From Bradyrhizobium semiaridum (GTDB taxonomy: Bacteria > Pseudomonadota > Alphaproteobacteria > Rhizobiales > Xanthobacteraceae), in assembly GCF_020329505.1 (NCBI RefSeq), contig NZ_JAGKJJ010000006.1, positions 1 through 64,000 on the forward strand: a stretch of DNA of 64,000 bases. The letters run 5' to 3'. The notes under the pieces are model-generated. The model was not told the origin of the DNA. It saw only the letters and a list, made by a program, of their open reading frames with translations, and did no database searches. Shown in pieces: positions 44,056-52,246 of this stretch. The translations under genes and the position numbers were made by a program. How positions within the stretch are numbered: position 1 is the first letter of the stretch; each line of letters opens with the position of its first letter.

Positions 44056-45816
44056 TTAACGACGGACTTTGACGATGACTCCTTCGTTCGCCTTCAGGTG
44101 GATTGGTCCGGCTACCGTTTCCTGCTTACAGTCCAGCCCGGTCGATAACAATCGGACGCCACAGCCCTTCCACTCCCAAAGACGTGGCTCTCCGGAAATA
44201 TTGAGACCAACGAGGATTTCCGTATCGTTCATCCGGCGCCCGAACGAGAAGACGTCGTTCTGGGCTCGGCGGGGCAGATACTCTCCCTGCCGCAGGCAAG
44301 GCTCCTCCCGGCGCAACGCAATGAGTTCACGGTAGAGGTGCAAGAGCGAATTCCGATCGTCCTTCTGCGCTTTGATATTGCGAGTGCGGTCCCGGCTTAG
44401 CGGCAACCAGGCTTCGCCACTCGTAAAGCCACCTCCCTCCGTGTCGTCCCAGCGCAAGGGTGCCCGCTCGGGGTCGCGACCGAGGTCAAAGCCATTCACG
44501 AGCTTTTCGAAGGGGTCCCGGACCCGATCCGACGGAATCGGGACCTGCTCCGAGCCGATCTCGTCCCCGGCAAACAAGAACGGTGTCCCCCTGATCGTCA
44601 TCAGCAGCATCGCAAGAATACGTGCCTGGGCCTGACCCACCTTGCTGGCGACCCGGTGCTTGTCATGTCCGCCGATCACGAAGTTCGGCCAGGCATCTTG
44701 CGGAAGTGCATTGAAATAGGCATCGATCGTCGCCTGAAGCGAGATCGCATTCCATTCCGAGTCGAGCAGCGCGAAGTTCAGCGGCAAGTGCAGGCGCGGC
44801 TTGCTGTTTCCGTAAAAGTGACCGATCCGACCAGTCTTACCCTGCACCTCGCCGCAGAGTAGCCTTCCGTCATATTGGTCCAGAACTTCCCTGATGTATT
44901 CGATGCAGCGCATGGCTTCCGGCCTGTCGTCCGTGAACACAGGCGTCCAGGCCTGAGGGGGTGGAGTCTTATCGTTGGCCTCGGGGTCAGGCGGATTGTC
45001 GCGTAGCAGGTCATCCTTGACCAAGACGGCGCTGGCATCGACCCGGAAGCCGTCGACTCCGCGATCGAGCCAGAAGCGCATGGTAGCCGCGATGGCTTCT
45101 CGGACCTCGGGGTTTCGCCAGTTGAGGTCCGGCTGGCTCGGAAGAAATGAATGGTAGTAGAACTGCCCGCGCTCCTCGCACCACTCCCAAGCGCTGCCTC
45201 CGAACCGGCTGAGCCAGTTGTTCGGCGGTCCACCATTGGCACCGGCTTCCGCCCATAAATACCAATCGGCCTTCGGGTTGTTGCGCGACGCGCGGCTTTC
45301 CCCAAACCAAGCGTGCTGATCGGAGGTATGATTGGGAACGAGGTCGAGAATGAGTCGCATGCCCGAATCGTGCAAGGCACGTAGCAGATGATCGAAATCT
45401 TCCAGCTTGCCGAAACGGGGATCAACCGAGCAGAACTCTGCAATGTCATAGCCGAAGTCATGATTGGGGCTCTTGTAGATTGGCGTCAGCCATACGGCGC
45501 CGATGCCGAGCCAAGTGAGATAATCGATACGCTGCAGAAGGCCGACCAAGTCCCCCTGTCCGTCGCCGTCGCTGTCCTGAAATGACACCACGGCGATTTC
45601 GTACACGACCGCATTACGCCACCACGTTTCGTCGGAAACGGATGCGGATTTCCTCGGTGGTGCATTCCTGCTCACGCGGAAAACGGACTCCCTAGATGAC
45701 TCAAGCGCGGTCCAACCTACGTGTTCGTCAACCTCCGCCGAGAGATGTTTGTTCCTACGACTACCGCGCGGCTGAGCTCTCAAGCTCGTCGGCCCGCGTT
45801 CGCTTGCAGTGCACAT
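44056..45816 (-). CDS. Alpha-amylase family glycoside hydrolase (GH13)
   Basis: Enzyme of about 586 residues acting on alpha-glucosides, of the oligo-1,6-glucosidase/alpha-glucosidase/trehalose-related branch. GH13 regions are present: LDLVPNHTSDQ (region I), GFRVDASAVLV (region II, nucleophile aspartate), LLCGEVQGK (region III, acid/base glutamate) and FVIGGHDKHR (region IV). In region IV the usual NHD is GHD. The C-terminal beta domain is complete. The ATG at 45816 has GGAAGA upstream; about 70 basic N-terminal residues before WWRNAVVYEIAVVSF are not conserved and the true start may be further in. It stands alone on its strand. Confidence 0.88.
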   Translation of the reverse strand: MCTASERGPTSLRAQPRGSRRNKHLSAEVDEHVGWTALESSRESVFRVSRNAPPRKSASVSDETWWRNAVVYEIAVVSFQDSDGDGQGDLVGLLQRIDYLTWLGIGAVWLTPIYKSPNHDFGYDIAEFCSVDPRFGKLEDFDHLLRALHDSGMRLILDLVPNHTSDQHAWFGESRASRNNPKADWYLWAEAGANGGPPNNWLSRFGGSAWEWCEERGQFYYHSFLPSQPDLNWRNPEVREAIAATMRFWLDRGVDGFRVDASAVLVKDDLLRDNPPDPEANDKTPPPQAWTPVFTDDRPEAMRCIEYIREVLDQYDGRLLCGEVQGKTGRIGHFYGNSKPRLHLPLNFALLDSEWNAISLQATIDAYFNALPQDAWPNFVIGGHDKHRVASKVGQAQARILAMLLMTIRGTPFLFAGDEIGSEQVPIPSDRVRDPFEKLVNGFDLGRDPERAPLRWDDTEGGGFTSGEAWLPLSRDRTRNIKAQKDDRNSLLHLYRELIALRREEPCLRQGEYLPRRAQNDVFSFGRRMNDTEILVGLNISGEPRLWEWKGCGVRLLSTGLDCKQETVAGPIHLKANEGVIVKVRR

Positions 45817-46126
45817 GAAGCGCTGAATCTTCCGCAACCGCACGCCAGCGACATTTGGAAGGCATGTCCGTTCGGCTGATCAGCGGAGAGTGAGTTATCT
45901 GTGTTTCTGAGCCGATAACGCAGGATCCATCAAAGTGAAAACGGCGATAGCTTGGTGGCTTTGTCAGGATTGCACGGACGGCCTAACAGGTATCTCCTCC
46001 TAGCCGCTCGACCATACCCGGAGGCCTGCGCCCTATCCCCGGCAACTACTGCAAGCTGGCAGGCGATCGCGAGCGGAGCATCCTGCCAGCTCGGCAATTG
46101 CTATTCACGCATCAAAAAATCTGAAG
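45817..46126. other. 310-base region without a clear gene
   Basis: The gap lies between the GH13 start and the DUF2269 stop. No frame with a ribosome site or recognisable product is visible. It must contain the promoter for the GH13 gene. Confidence 0.4.
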
Positions 46127-46591
46127 TTAAGGTTTGACTATCATCAGCCAGAGTATAGCGGCGACCGCCATGAACGCTGGAATGCCGAAGGCAAACCACA
46201 GCCAGAAGATTCGGTGATATTCGGGAGGCAAAGGCGAGCCTTTTGCCGCTGCGATTGAGGCAAGATCCCTGAGGCGCATTTGCATCCAAACAACGGGTAG
46301 CCATAGTGCCCCCGTGACGAGATACAGCACGATCGACCAAACGATCCATCCTTCCCAGAAGGAGTAACCGACGTGCAGCACAAGCAGCGAGCCTGTGACC
46401 GGCTGCGCAACGACGGCGGTGGCTGTGAAGATAAAATCCGCAATCACAACAATTCGCGCGACGCCGGCGATGATGGAGGGCTTTCCGCCGAGGTGAGCTG
46501 CAAGCATGAAGAATGCAATGCCGGATCCTGTACCAAGCAAGACGGCGGCGCCGACGATATGTAAGTACTTGAGAACGAAGTACAGCATCAT
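46127..46591 (-). CDS. DUF2269 family membrane protein
   Basis: Integral membrane protein of 154 residues with four hydrophobic segments. The N-terminus (LYFVLKYLHIVGAAVLLGTGSG) and VAQPVTGSLLVLHVGYSF, GALWLPVVWMQMRLRDLA match DUF2269 as recalled. Function is unknown. Its ATG overlaps the stop codon of the upstream oxidoreductase/DoxX-like gene by four bases, so the two are translationally coupled; in other genomes a DUF2269 gene next to a DoxX-containing oxidoreductase is frequent. Confidence 0.85.
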   Translation of the reverse strand: MMLYFVLKYLHIVGAAVLLGTGSGIAFFMLAAHLGGKPSIIAGVARIVVIADFIFTATAVVAQPVTGSLLVLHVGYSFWEGWIVWSIVLYLVTGALWLPVVWMQMRLRDLASIAAAKGSPLPPEYHRIFWLWFAFGIPAFMAVAAILWLMIVKP

Positions 46592-47865
46592 CGATCTTCA
46601 AGAACAGCTAGCGCTGCGAAATGCAGGACGATAATTGGCCAGATCTTCAGCATCGGCCCTAGAGGATCGGCCCATAGGCGAGGTACAAGTACGGTCCCGA
46701 TGATTGCATAGGTGAAGGAGATCGCGATGGCCGCATAGAGCCCGTATCGGCTGGTTGGTCGACAGGCAATCGCGAGCCCAATTATCAAGTCGGATAATGC
46801 GCCGGCGATCACCGTGAGCCCCGCACTCGTTCCTTCGACGCCGCCCTCGCCCATGAGGCCCATACCGTAGCCCCAGCCCGGCCCCAGTGAGACAAAGGCG
46901 GTCGAGATCCAGAACAGAGATAACACGATAAATATCGCTGGTTTAAGCAAGTACATGCGCGCAAACCAACGTTCCTGCACTGAAGCTGGTTCGGAGGCGA
47001 AGAACTCCGAAAGGCCTCTTGGACGCAGCCCAAGTCGCTGCATGTCTTCAAGATCGCCGACCGCGCCTCGCCTGATCTCCCGCTCGGCAGTGCTGCGTAC
47101 GGGAGGCCGCCAGCCCAAAAGCGAAATCATGTCACCGAATTTGTACATCACCCTCGAAGCAAAGTTCGGCAAGCGAATCTCGTGCGCCGAAGGCCAACGG
47201 TACCAACGGCGGATCAGCGCAACGACTTCGGGGAAAGAATGGCGATGCGGGCCAACCAGTTCGACAATCGTCCGTGTGGGCGCACCGGGCTCTAGAAAGT
47301 AGCGCACCGTTCGCACGACGTCCTCTAGCAGGACGATCTGGAGCTGTCCCGTATTCGGCATCACCGGCAGAGCCGGGAGGGCCGCCAAGCCTCGCATGAG
47401 CGCGCTGGCCCCATAGGCCGCCCGACCGATCACGACGGAGGGCCGCAAGATAATCCAGTCAAGGTCACGCCCCATCAGAGCCTTGTCTCCAGATAATTTC
47501 GTTTCAGAAAACGCGCTGGGGGTTTGCCGGTCCACGCCGATTGCGGAGAAATGGATGACGCGGCGGATTTGGAGTTGCTCACAGGCGGTAAAAAGATTCG
47601 CAATGCCCCGATGATGAACCATTGACGTGGAATCTCTTGGGCTATCTTGGAGTACCCCGGCGCAATTCACTACGGCCTCGACGCCATCGAGATGGGGCAG
47701 CCAGTAGGAGGGCGACGCCGCCTGGTTGAGATCTACCGAGATAGCGCCCGGACACCCAATGCCAGCGCTTCTACTCATGGAAACAACCGAATGGCCGCGC
47801 GAGGATAATTCGGCCACAATGGCGGATCCCAACAGTCCTGTCCCTCCGATGACGGCAACCTTCAT
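46588..47865 (-). CDS. NAD(P)-binding SDR-like protein with C-terminal DoxX-like membrane domain
   Basis: Fusion protein of 425 residues. Residues 1-280 are an atypical short-chain dehydrogenase of the NmrA/NDUFA9 type, with nucleotide motif GGTGLLGSAIV, NCAGVLQD, and HFSAIGVD but no clear catalytic YxxxK. Residues about 300-425 hold four hydrophobic segments of DoxX-like type (LLKPAIFIVLSLFWISTAFV and later). It would anchor a nucleotide-binding domain at the inner membrane. It is the upstream partner of the DUF2269 gene. Substrate unknown; quinone or membrane redox functions have been proposed for relatives. Confidence 0.83.
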   Translation of the reverse strand: MKVAVIGGTGLLGSAIVAELSSRGHSVVSMSRSAGIGCPGAISVDLNQAASPSYWLPHLDGVEAVVNCAGVLQDSPRDSTSMVHHRGIANLFTACEQLQIRRVIHFSAIGVDRQTPSAFSETKLSGDKALMGRDLDWIILRPSVVIGRAAYGASALMRGLAALPALPVMPNTGQLQIVLLEDVVRTVRYFLEPGAPTRTIVELVGPHRHSFPEVVALIRRWYRWPSAHEIRLPNFASRVMYKFGDMISLLGWRPPVRSTAEREIRRGAVGDLEDMQRLGLRPRGLSEFFASEPASVQERWFARMYLLKPAIFIVLSLFWISTAFVSLGPGWGYGMGLMGEGGVEGTSAGLTVIAGALSDLIIGLAIACRPTSRYGLYAAIAISFTYAIIGTVLVPRLWADPLGPMLKIWPIIVLHFAALAVLEDR

Positions 47866-47886
47866 TGATGGTCCTCCGCGTTCGAG

Positions 47887-48441
47887 CTAAGCTCTCTTCC
47901 GCGACCGCAAACCTCGAACGAATTCCTCCATATAGGGCAGGACTTCGAATAGCAGGGCTGCGAATAGGAATGCAGCCACGTAGGTCCAGGGTAATGGCTC
48001 TTGCTTCAGGACGAGTTCGTAACGTGCGGGCTCAGATCCCATCCCCCAGAGGCCAAGGAATTGCGGCCAGTGCAAGATAATCACGATAACCATCGCCATG
48101 AGGGGCATCAGTTCAAGAAAGCTATGGATCTGCTGCTCGATGGGCGTGATGAGCCGCTTACTGCTGGCGAATGTTGTGTCCCAGAGGGCTGTCAGCTGAT
48201 GCACAACAAAGCCGGCGATCATAGTCGCGATAATAAGAGCGTTAATCTCCAAAAAGATCGCCGCCAGCAGCGGTATCGCCAATTCGATCAACATCAACAG
48301 ATGAAGCAGAGTTTCCTTATAACCGCTGGTTATCTCAATCCGCGAAGCGCGATGGCAAAGGTAGTCAGCAAAGCCGGCCAGTAGCCAGAGGGGCAGCACA
48401 AAGTACAGCAATACGGTTTCGGCTGCTGCGGAATGAGACAT
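47887..48441 (-). CDS. Membrane protein of unknown function
   Basis: Hydrophobic protein of 184 residues with about five membrane segments. Two histidine-bearing positions in or near membranes (ADYLCHRASRIE and GFVVHQLTALWD) and the acidic stretch EVLPYMEEF are visible. No family name can be given with certainty. It is 21 bases upstream of the SDR/DoxX-like gene and 21 bases downstream of a DUF2934 gene, so a small operon of four genes (DUF2934, this gene, SDR-DoxX, DUF2269) is likely. Confidence 0.7.
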   Translation of the reverse strand: MSHSAAAETVLLYFVLPLWLLAGFADYLCHRASRIEITSGYKETLLHLLMLIELAIPLLAAIFLEINALIIATMIAGFVVHQLTALWDTTFASSKRLITPIEQQIHSFLELMPLMAMVIVIILHWPQFLGLWGMGSEPARYELVLKQEPLPWTYVAAFLFAALLFEVLPYMEEFVRGLRSRKRA

Positions 48442-48462
48442 TCGGTCAGCGCTTCTTCTCGT

Positions 48463-48624
48463 TTACAGGCTGTCTGGAGTGCGGAGGGGAGATGACTTAT
48501 CCTCGTTTCGCAGCTCCTGCTCCGCCAACTGCCAAAATTCTTCCTCCCTACCTTCGGGTTTGCCGCTCCGCTCCCATATCTCATAGGCGCGCTTTTGGAT
48601 TTCCTTTTCGGTCGGTTGGGTCAC
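48463..48624 (-). CDS. DUF2934 small protein
   Basis: A 53-residue protein starting at GTG 48624 with AAGGAGG six bases upstream. The core IQKRAYEIWERSGKPEGREE followed by FWQLAEQEL is the hallmark of DUF2934, a small alpha-helical domain common in Rhizobiales and usually near stress or phosphate genes. Function unknown. It is the first gene of the likely operon with the membrane protein, SDR-DoxX and DUF2269 genes. Confidence 0.88.
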   Translation of the reverse strand: MTQPTEKEIQKRAYEIWERSGKPEGREEEFWQLAEQELRNEDKSSPLRTPDSL

Positions 48625-48960
48625 CACGTGCCTCCTTCAGCTGTGTGGAGATCATAGTGAGTGTCGGCAAATCCCGGCCTCTTCAACAGTTGCCGTCGGC
48701 CTGCTTTCACACCCGTAGATTTTCCACTCGGCGCCAATCCCTCCTCCGGTGATAAACCCGCGAAGTCAGCGAGGTTCCTCCGTTGAAACCTTACCGTATG
48801 GCGGCAAAAAGTCGCCCAGGGGCCGAACGAAATCGCGATGCTGACCGCCGCCTACGCCGACCAAGAACGAAATTCCGGCTGCTTCCTGAGGTGCTGATCT
48901 TGGTCGGCTCCAAGACCGAAATTCACACCCGGCCAATCGGCCATCGTTTCAGCCGAGACC
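48625..48960. other. 336-base region without a clear gene
   Basis: No supported gene. A 69-codon frame on the plus strand (from 48783) is arginine-rich, lacks a ribosome site and runs into the end of the permuted ROK gene on the other strand; it is not accepted. The promoter of the DUF2934 operon must lie here. Confidence 0.4.
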
Positions 48961-50031
48961 TCAGCGTTCGCCTTTGCCATTGCGGTTGGTAAAGCGGGCG
49001 TTGCCGAGACCGGTGCCGATCGTCAGTACGCCCCAACGCTTCACGTCTTGCATGAAGGGGACCTCAGAAAGTCCCTGTACGACCCCATCGTTGTGCATGA
49101 CGACGGAGGTGTCGTTCTCCCCGATCTGCGGGATCGCTTCGACGAGACTTGCGGGCAAATTGAACTTGCTGCTCTCCCAGTTGCCGGGCAAGTTCTGCGC
49201 CCCCTTCTCGATCGAGCCGTCGCTCTTGATAACGCCTGGGCATGCGATGCCGATGAATGGCGCGAGCTTGAATCTCTCGTCCTCCGCTTTCGCGATCAGT
49301 TCTTTAAGCATCTTGACCAAGCGCTTCACGGCGCTCTCACGCGACGGCTCGTCGTCGGCATGACGCCATAGTTCGAACTTCCACACGCATGCCTTGGAGA
49401 GGTCCGACGCCTTCTTGCGCCGCGTTTCCACGACGCCGCACCGAATGTTCGTGCCTCCGACGTCCACGGCAAGGATGGAGTCGTGCGCTTCGAAGATCCA
49501 GGATGGAGCGAGATATAGCGCGCCGACAAGGCCGGCGTCGTCCGGGTGAGAATGGATCGGGAGTATCTCGACCTTGAAGTTTTCCGCCTTAAGGAGGATT
49601 TCGGCCCGGGCGATGGCGAGTTCGCCGAGTCGGCTGTCCCGAAAACCGCCGCCCACCACGATGCGTTCGGTTTTATCCCAAGCCTTGGCTTTTAGGAACC
49701 GCCGCGTTACGCGGGCTAGCTGCTGCGCAAAGTCCTCGATGGCGCTGTGGACGACAACGGAGGCTTCGGGATCGTCGCCGCCAAGGACCGCGTCGAGCTC
49801 CTTCTTGCTAATGTCCTCGGAAAGCTCTTTTCCGAAGGGATCTTCGCCAGATTTGCGCAGCGGCTTTCGCCACTTTTCGAGAGTTTCCCGGAAGGCCCCC
49901 TTGCTGGCGCGGTCTCCCAGGAATTCGTCCTCATCTTTGAGTTCGAGGTTGAAACTGTCAATCTCGACCCACGGGAGGCGAGAGGCGCCGTGTGAGGCTA
50001 TGCCGGCGGTCTTGATCGTTTCGTCGGCCAT
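48961..50031 (-). CDS. Circularly permuted ROK-family sugar-kinase-like protein
   Basis: Protein of 356 residues in which the ROK fold is read in permuted order. The part usually C-terminal comes first (residues about 20-185: IEDFAQQLARVTRRF, RIVVGGGFRDSRLGE, VEILPIHSHPDDAGLVGALYLA). Then follows the usual N-terminal part (about 190-356: ILAVDVGGTNIRCGVVE, FIGIACPGVI, MHNDGVV and finally TIGTGLGNARF). The phosphate motif DVGGT and catalytic-region aspartate in HNDG are present; the ROK zinc motif is absent. AAGGA precedes the ATG. Glucokinase-like activity is plausible, linking to the GH13 gene nearby, but unproved. Confidence 0.8.
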   Translation of the reverse strand: MADETIKTAGIASHGASRLPWVEIDSFNLELKDEDEFLGDRASKGAFRETLEKWRKPLRKSGEDPFGKELSEDISKKELDAVLGGDDPEASVVVHSAIEDFAQQLARVTRRFLKAKAWDKTERIVVGGGFRDSRLGELAIARAEILLKAENFKVEILPIHSHPDDAGLVGALYLAPSWIFEAHDSILAVDVGGTNIRCGVVETRRKKASDLSKACVWKFELWRHADDEPSRESAVKRLVKMLKELIAKAEDERFKLAPFIGIACPGVIKSDGSIEKGAQNLPGNWESSKFNLPASLVEAIPQIGENDTSVVMHNDGVVQGLSEVPFMQDVKRWGVLTIGTGLGNARFTNRNGKGER

Positions 50032-50097
50032 TCTAATCCTTGCAAAAGCCGCAGGCAGCACCTGGACTTCTTGCATTCAACCCGCGCCGACAATTGC

Positions 50098-50137
50098 GGT
50101 TCCTCTCGAGCAGATTTGGTTCCTCTCGAGCAGATTT
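50098..50137. repeat. Perfect 20-base tandem duplication
   Basis: The unit starting GGTTCCTCTCGAG occurs at 50098-50117 and again, identically, at 50118-50137. The second copy ends one base before the ATG of the broken small gene that follows. A recent slippage or duplication event is the simplest cause. Confidence 0.85.
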
Positions 50138-50138
50138 A

Positions 50139-50384
50139 ATGCCAGAAGCGACCTTGGCCTGGGTGAGTGCCGACGATGCCGCTTGCTGGAAGGCCGGCAA
50201 ATGCTCGCCGGAAGAAATTGGGATTGTGACCGAGGCGTTCAGCCTAGCTTTAGGACGGATAGGGTTGTCGCCCGTAGCGACCGCTTTGCGCCGGTGGCCC
50301 GCAAGGTTATTGAGGTCGCGGACACTGGCCTCCGGGCTGAAGCAAATCACTGAAGGCGCCGTGGCCGGCGTGGACCTTCGATAA
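50139..50384 (+). pseudogene. Frameshifted small gene of unknown function
   Basis: From the ATG at 50139 one frame reads CSPEEIGIVTEAFSLALGRI; near 50270 the protein-like signal moves to another frame (DRFAPVARKVIEVADTGL) and then appears to return (LKQITEGAVAGV). Together this resembles short rhizobial proteins with a helical core and a terminal VARKIIEVAxTGERDPE-like segment. Two indels would be needed, so it is called a broken gene. Sequencing error is the alternative. Confidence 0.45.
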
Positions 50385-50419
50385 TGTCGGCCCTCTGCCC
50401 GTCGGCTGGACAGAAACGG

Positions 50420-50647
50420 TCAGTGCCGTTCGGCTAATATGCGGAGGACGCAAACAGGATTTGCCGCCTCGTCGGTTACCTCTAGCCGCCATTCGTGGCC
50501 GGGCTTCAGTGCGCCATCGAGATCTCGAAGGAGTTGGCCAGCCGTAAGGATAGCCTCCCCCCAGGCTGCATCCTTTCCGGGAAGGTCTATGCCGGTTTCG
50601 TCGGCATGGTGTTGCCCATGCTGAATGTGAAAAAAATAGCGAGGCAT
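50420..50647 (-). CDS. DUF6894 family small protein
   Basis: A 75-residue protein beginning MPRYFFHIQHGQHHADETG and containing LPGKDAAWGEAILTAGQLLR and the ending EWRLEVTDEAANPVCVLRI, the pattern of the DUF6894 family common in Bradyrhizobium. Function unknown. The start at 50647 is set by the family N-terminus; the ribosome site is weak. It is divergent from the Crp-type regulator gene. A decayed second copy lies at 53.5 kb. Confidence 0.85.
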   Translation of the reverse strand: MPRYFFHIQHGQHHADETGIDLPGKDAAWGEAILTAGQLLRDLDGALKPGHEWRLEVTDEAANPVCVLRILAERH

Positions 50648-50773
50648 TCCAGGCGACAGTTTCGCGGTGAGGGCGCTGATGTCGAGGAATAATTGATGAC
50701 ACCCAAGCTCGTTCCAAGCGTATGCTGGCGGAACCGATAGCTTTGCCCCGCCTCTAATTTCAAGGAATCTCGG

Positions 50774-51487
50774 ATGCCCGTCGAGATGATGATCCGCAAG
50801 TTGCGGCTGCACTCCGAACTGCCTAATGAAAATATCGAGGCGTTACGTTCCATCGTGACGCCGGTGAAGAACATGCCAGAGGACTCCGTCATCGTCCGCG
50901 AAGGTGACCTCAGCACCCAATGCTGCGTGATCATGAGCGGCTTCGCGTACCGGTCCAAAGTTTCGGAAACCGGCAAGCGGCAGATCCTGTCGTTCCATAT
51001 TGCGGGCGACATGCCCGATCTCCAGGGCTTGCCCTTGAAGCTGATGGATCACGACCTGACGACGCTCTCGCCAGCGCAGGTCGGCTTCATCAATCATGAG
51101 GCGCTTGAACGCGTCCTTGTATCGCGACCGGCCCTCGCGAGGGCGCTCTGGCGGGAGACACTCGTGGACGCCTCTTTGTTCCGGCAATGGATCGTCAACC
51201 TCGGCACGCGATCGGCCGCTGGACGCATGGCCTACCTGATCGCGGAATTACGCCAGCGGCTGGGAGCGATGGGATTGGTCGCCAACGAGCAGTTTGATTT
51301 TCCGATTACTCAATCGAAGCTGGCCGATGCCCTCGGGCTAAGTGTCGTACACGTCAATCGGGTCCTCCAGACGTTTCGAGCCGAAGGGGTCCTCGATTTG
51401 AGGCGAAGTGTTGTCACGCTCGGCGACCTGGAGAAGATCATTGAACTTGGCGGATTTGAAGCCTTGGAGGATGACAGCGCGATGTAG
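50774..51487 (+). CDS. Crp/Fnr family transcription regulator
   Basis: Regulator of 237 residues with an N-terminal cyclic-nucleotide-binding-like beta-barrel (about 25-130: DSVIVREGDLSTQCCVIMSG) and a C-terminal winged helix-turn-helix (FPITQSKLADALGLSVVHVN). The Fnr [4Fe-4S] cysteines are absent, and the cAMP-contact residues are not evident, so the signal is unknown. This type is common in Bradyrhizobium beside histidine kinase genes. AAGGAA precedes the ATG. Confidence 0.9.
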   Translation: MPVEMMIRKLRLHSELPNENIEALRSIVTPVKNMPEDSVIVREGDLSTQCCVIMSGFAYRSKVSETGKRQILSFHIAGDMPDLQGLPLKLMDHDLTTLSPAQVGFINHEALERVLVSRPALARALWRETLVDASLFRQWIVNLGTRSAAGRMAYLIAELRQRLGAMGLVANEQFDFPITQSKLADALGLSVVHVNRVLQTFRAEGVLDLRRSVVTLGDLEKIIELGGFEALEDDSAM

Positions 51488-51593
51488 TCCATAGCTTCAC
51501 CCGCTAGGCTTGGAGACCCGAGAGACGGGCGAAGGAGCTGATAGACCTGGCGCGGGGAATCTTTCGCTGGCGCGCGGCCGCAAGGAGTGAGCG

Positions 51594-52030
51594 ATGGACG
51601 TCACCTACTATGTGGCGCGGCCCTTCTTCGTCGGCTTCTTGAACCCGGTCGATCTTCTAGCCCGCATCGCAAGGCGGCCCGCGATGTTCATGGTCGGCGG
51701 ACTCGCGCTTGCGCTGATCTATCGCTTCGGGCCGAGCCGGGAAGCGCCCCGGTGGCGCTGGATCACCTGGGGCAGCGCGGTCGCGACCGTCTTGTAGCTC
51801 GGCTTTTCTCCTCGTTCGCGGGGAACTTCGGCAAGTTCAACGAGACCTACGGCTCGCTCGGCGCCGCGATCGGCTTCATGACCTGGCTCTGGATCTCCGC
51901 CATCGTCATCCTGCTAGGAGCCGAGCTGGACGCAGAGATGGAGCACCAGACGGCACGACATGACGACTGGCACGGAGAAGCCGGTGGCGCGCGCGGGGCG
52001 AGGATGCGGACACGATGGGCGCGGCGGGCA
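51594..52030 (+). pseudogene. YihY/BrkB-family membrane protein remnant
   Basis: The sequence encodes the C-terminal half of a YihY (formerly RNase BN) membrane protein. One frame gives GGLALALIYRFGPSREAPRW and WITWGSAVATVL, then a TAG where a tryptophan is expected, and a frame change follows into NFGKFNETYGSLGAAIGFMT and WLWISAIVILLGAELDAE. The N-terminal half is missing. A ribosome-site-like GGAG and ATG at 51594 would start only a 67-residue piece. Three separate defects mark it as a dead gene. Confidence 0.85.
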
Positions 52031-52246
52031 GCAGCTGGTCGGATGCAAGGCAGCAGACAAGCACCTGTGGCTACCGACGTAAGTATGAAAAGCGATGAAA
52101 TACGCCAGCCGCTGGTGCTGCGGAATAAATAAGCCTACCGCGGTGCATTTTGGATTCCGGGTCTGCGGACGAAAACACGGCTGGAACAATCGCCTCTCCG
52201 AGGAATTGGACCATCTCCCCGCACCGCTCACGACCCGAGGCAGGAC

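Noticed and set aside
48783..48992. A 69-codon plus-strand frame
   Set aside because: No ribosome site, arginine-rich, overlaps the end of the permuted ROK gene on the opposite strand.
50098..50137. CRISPR-like repeat
   Set aside because: Only two units, directly adjacent with no spacer, and no cas genes. It is a tandem duplication.
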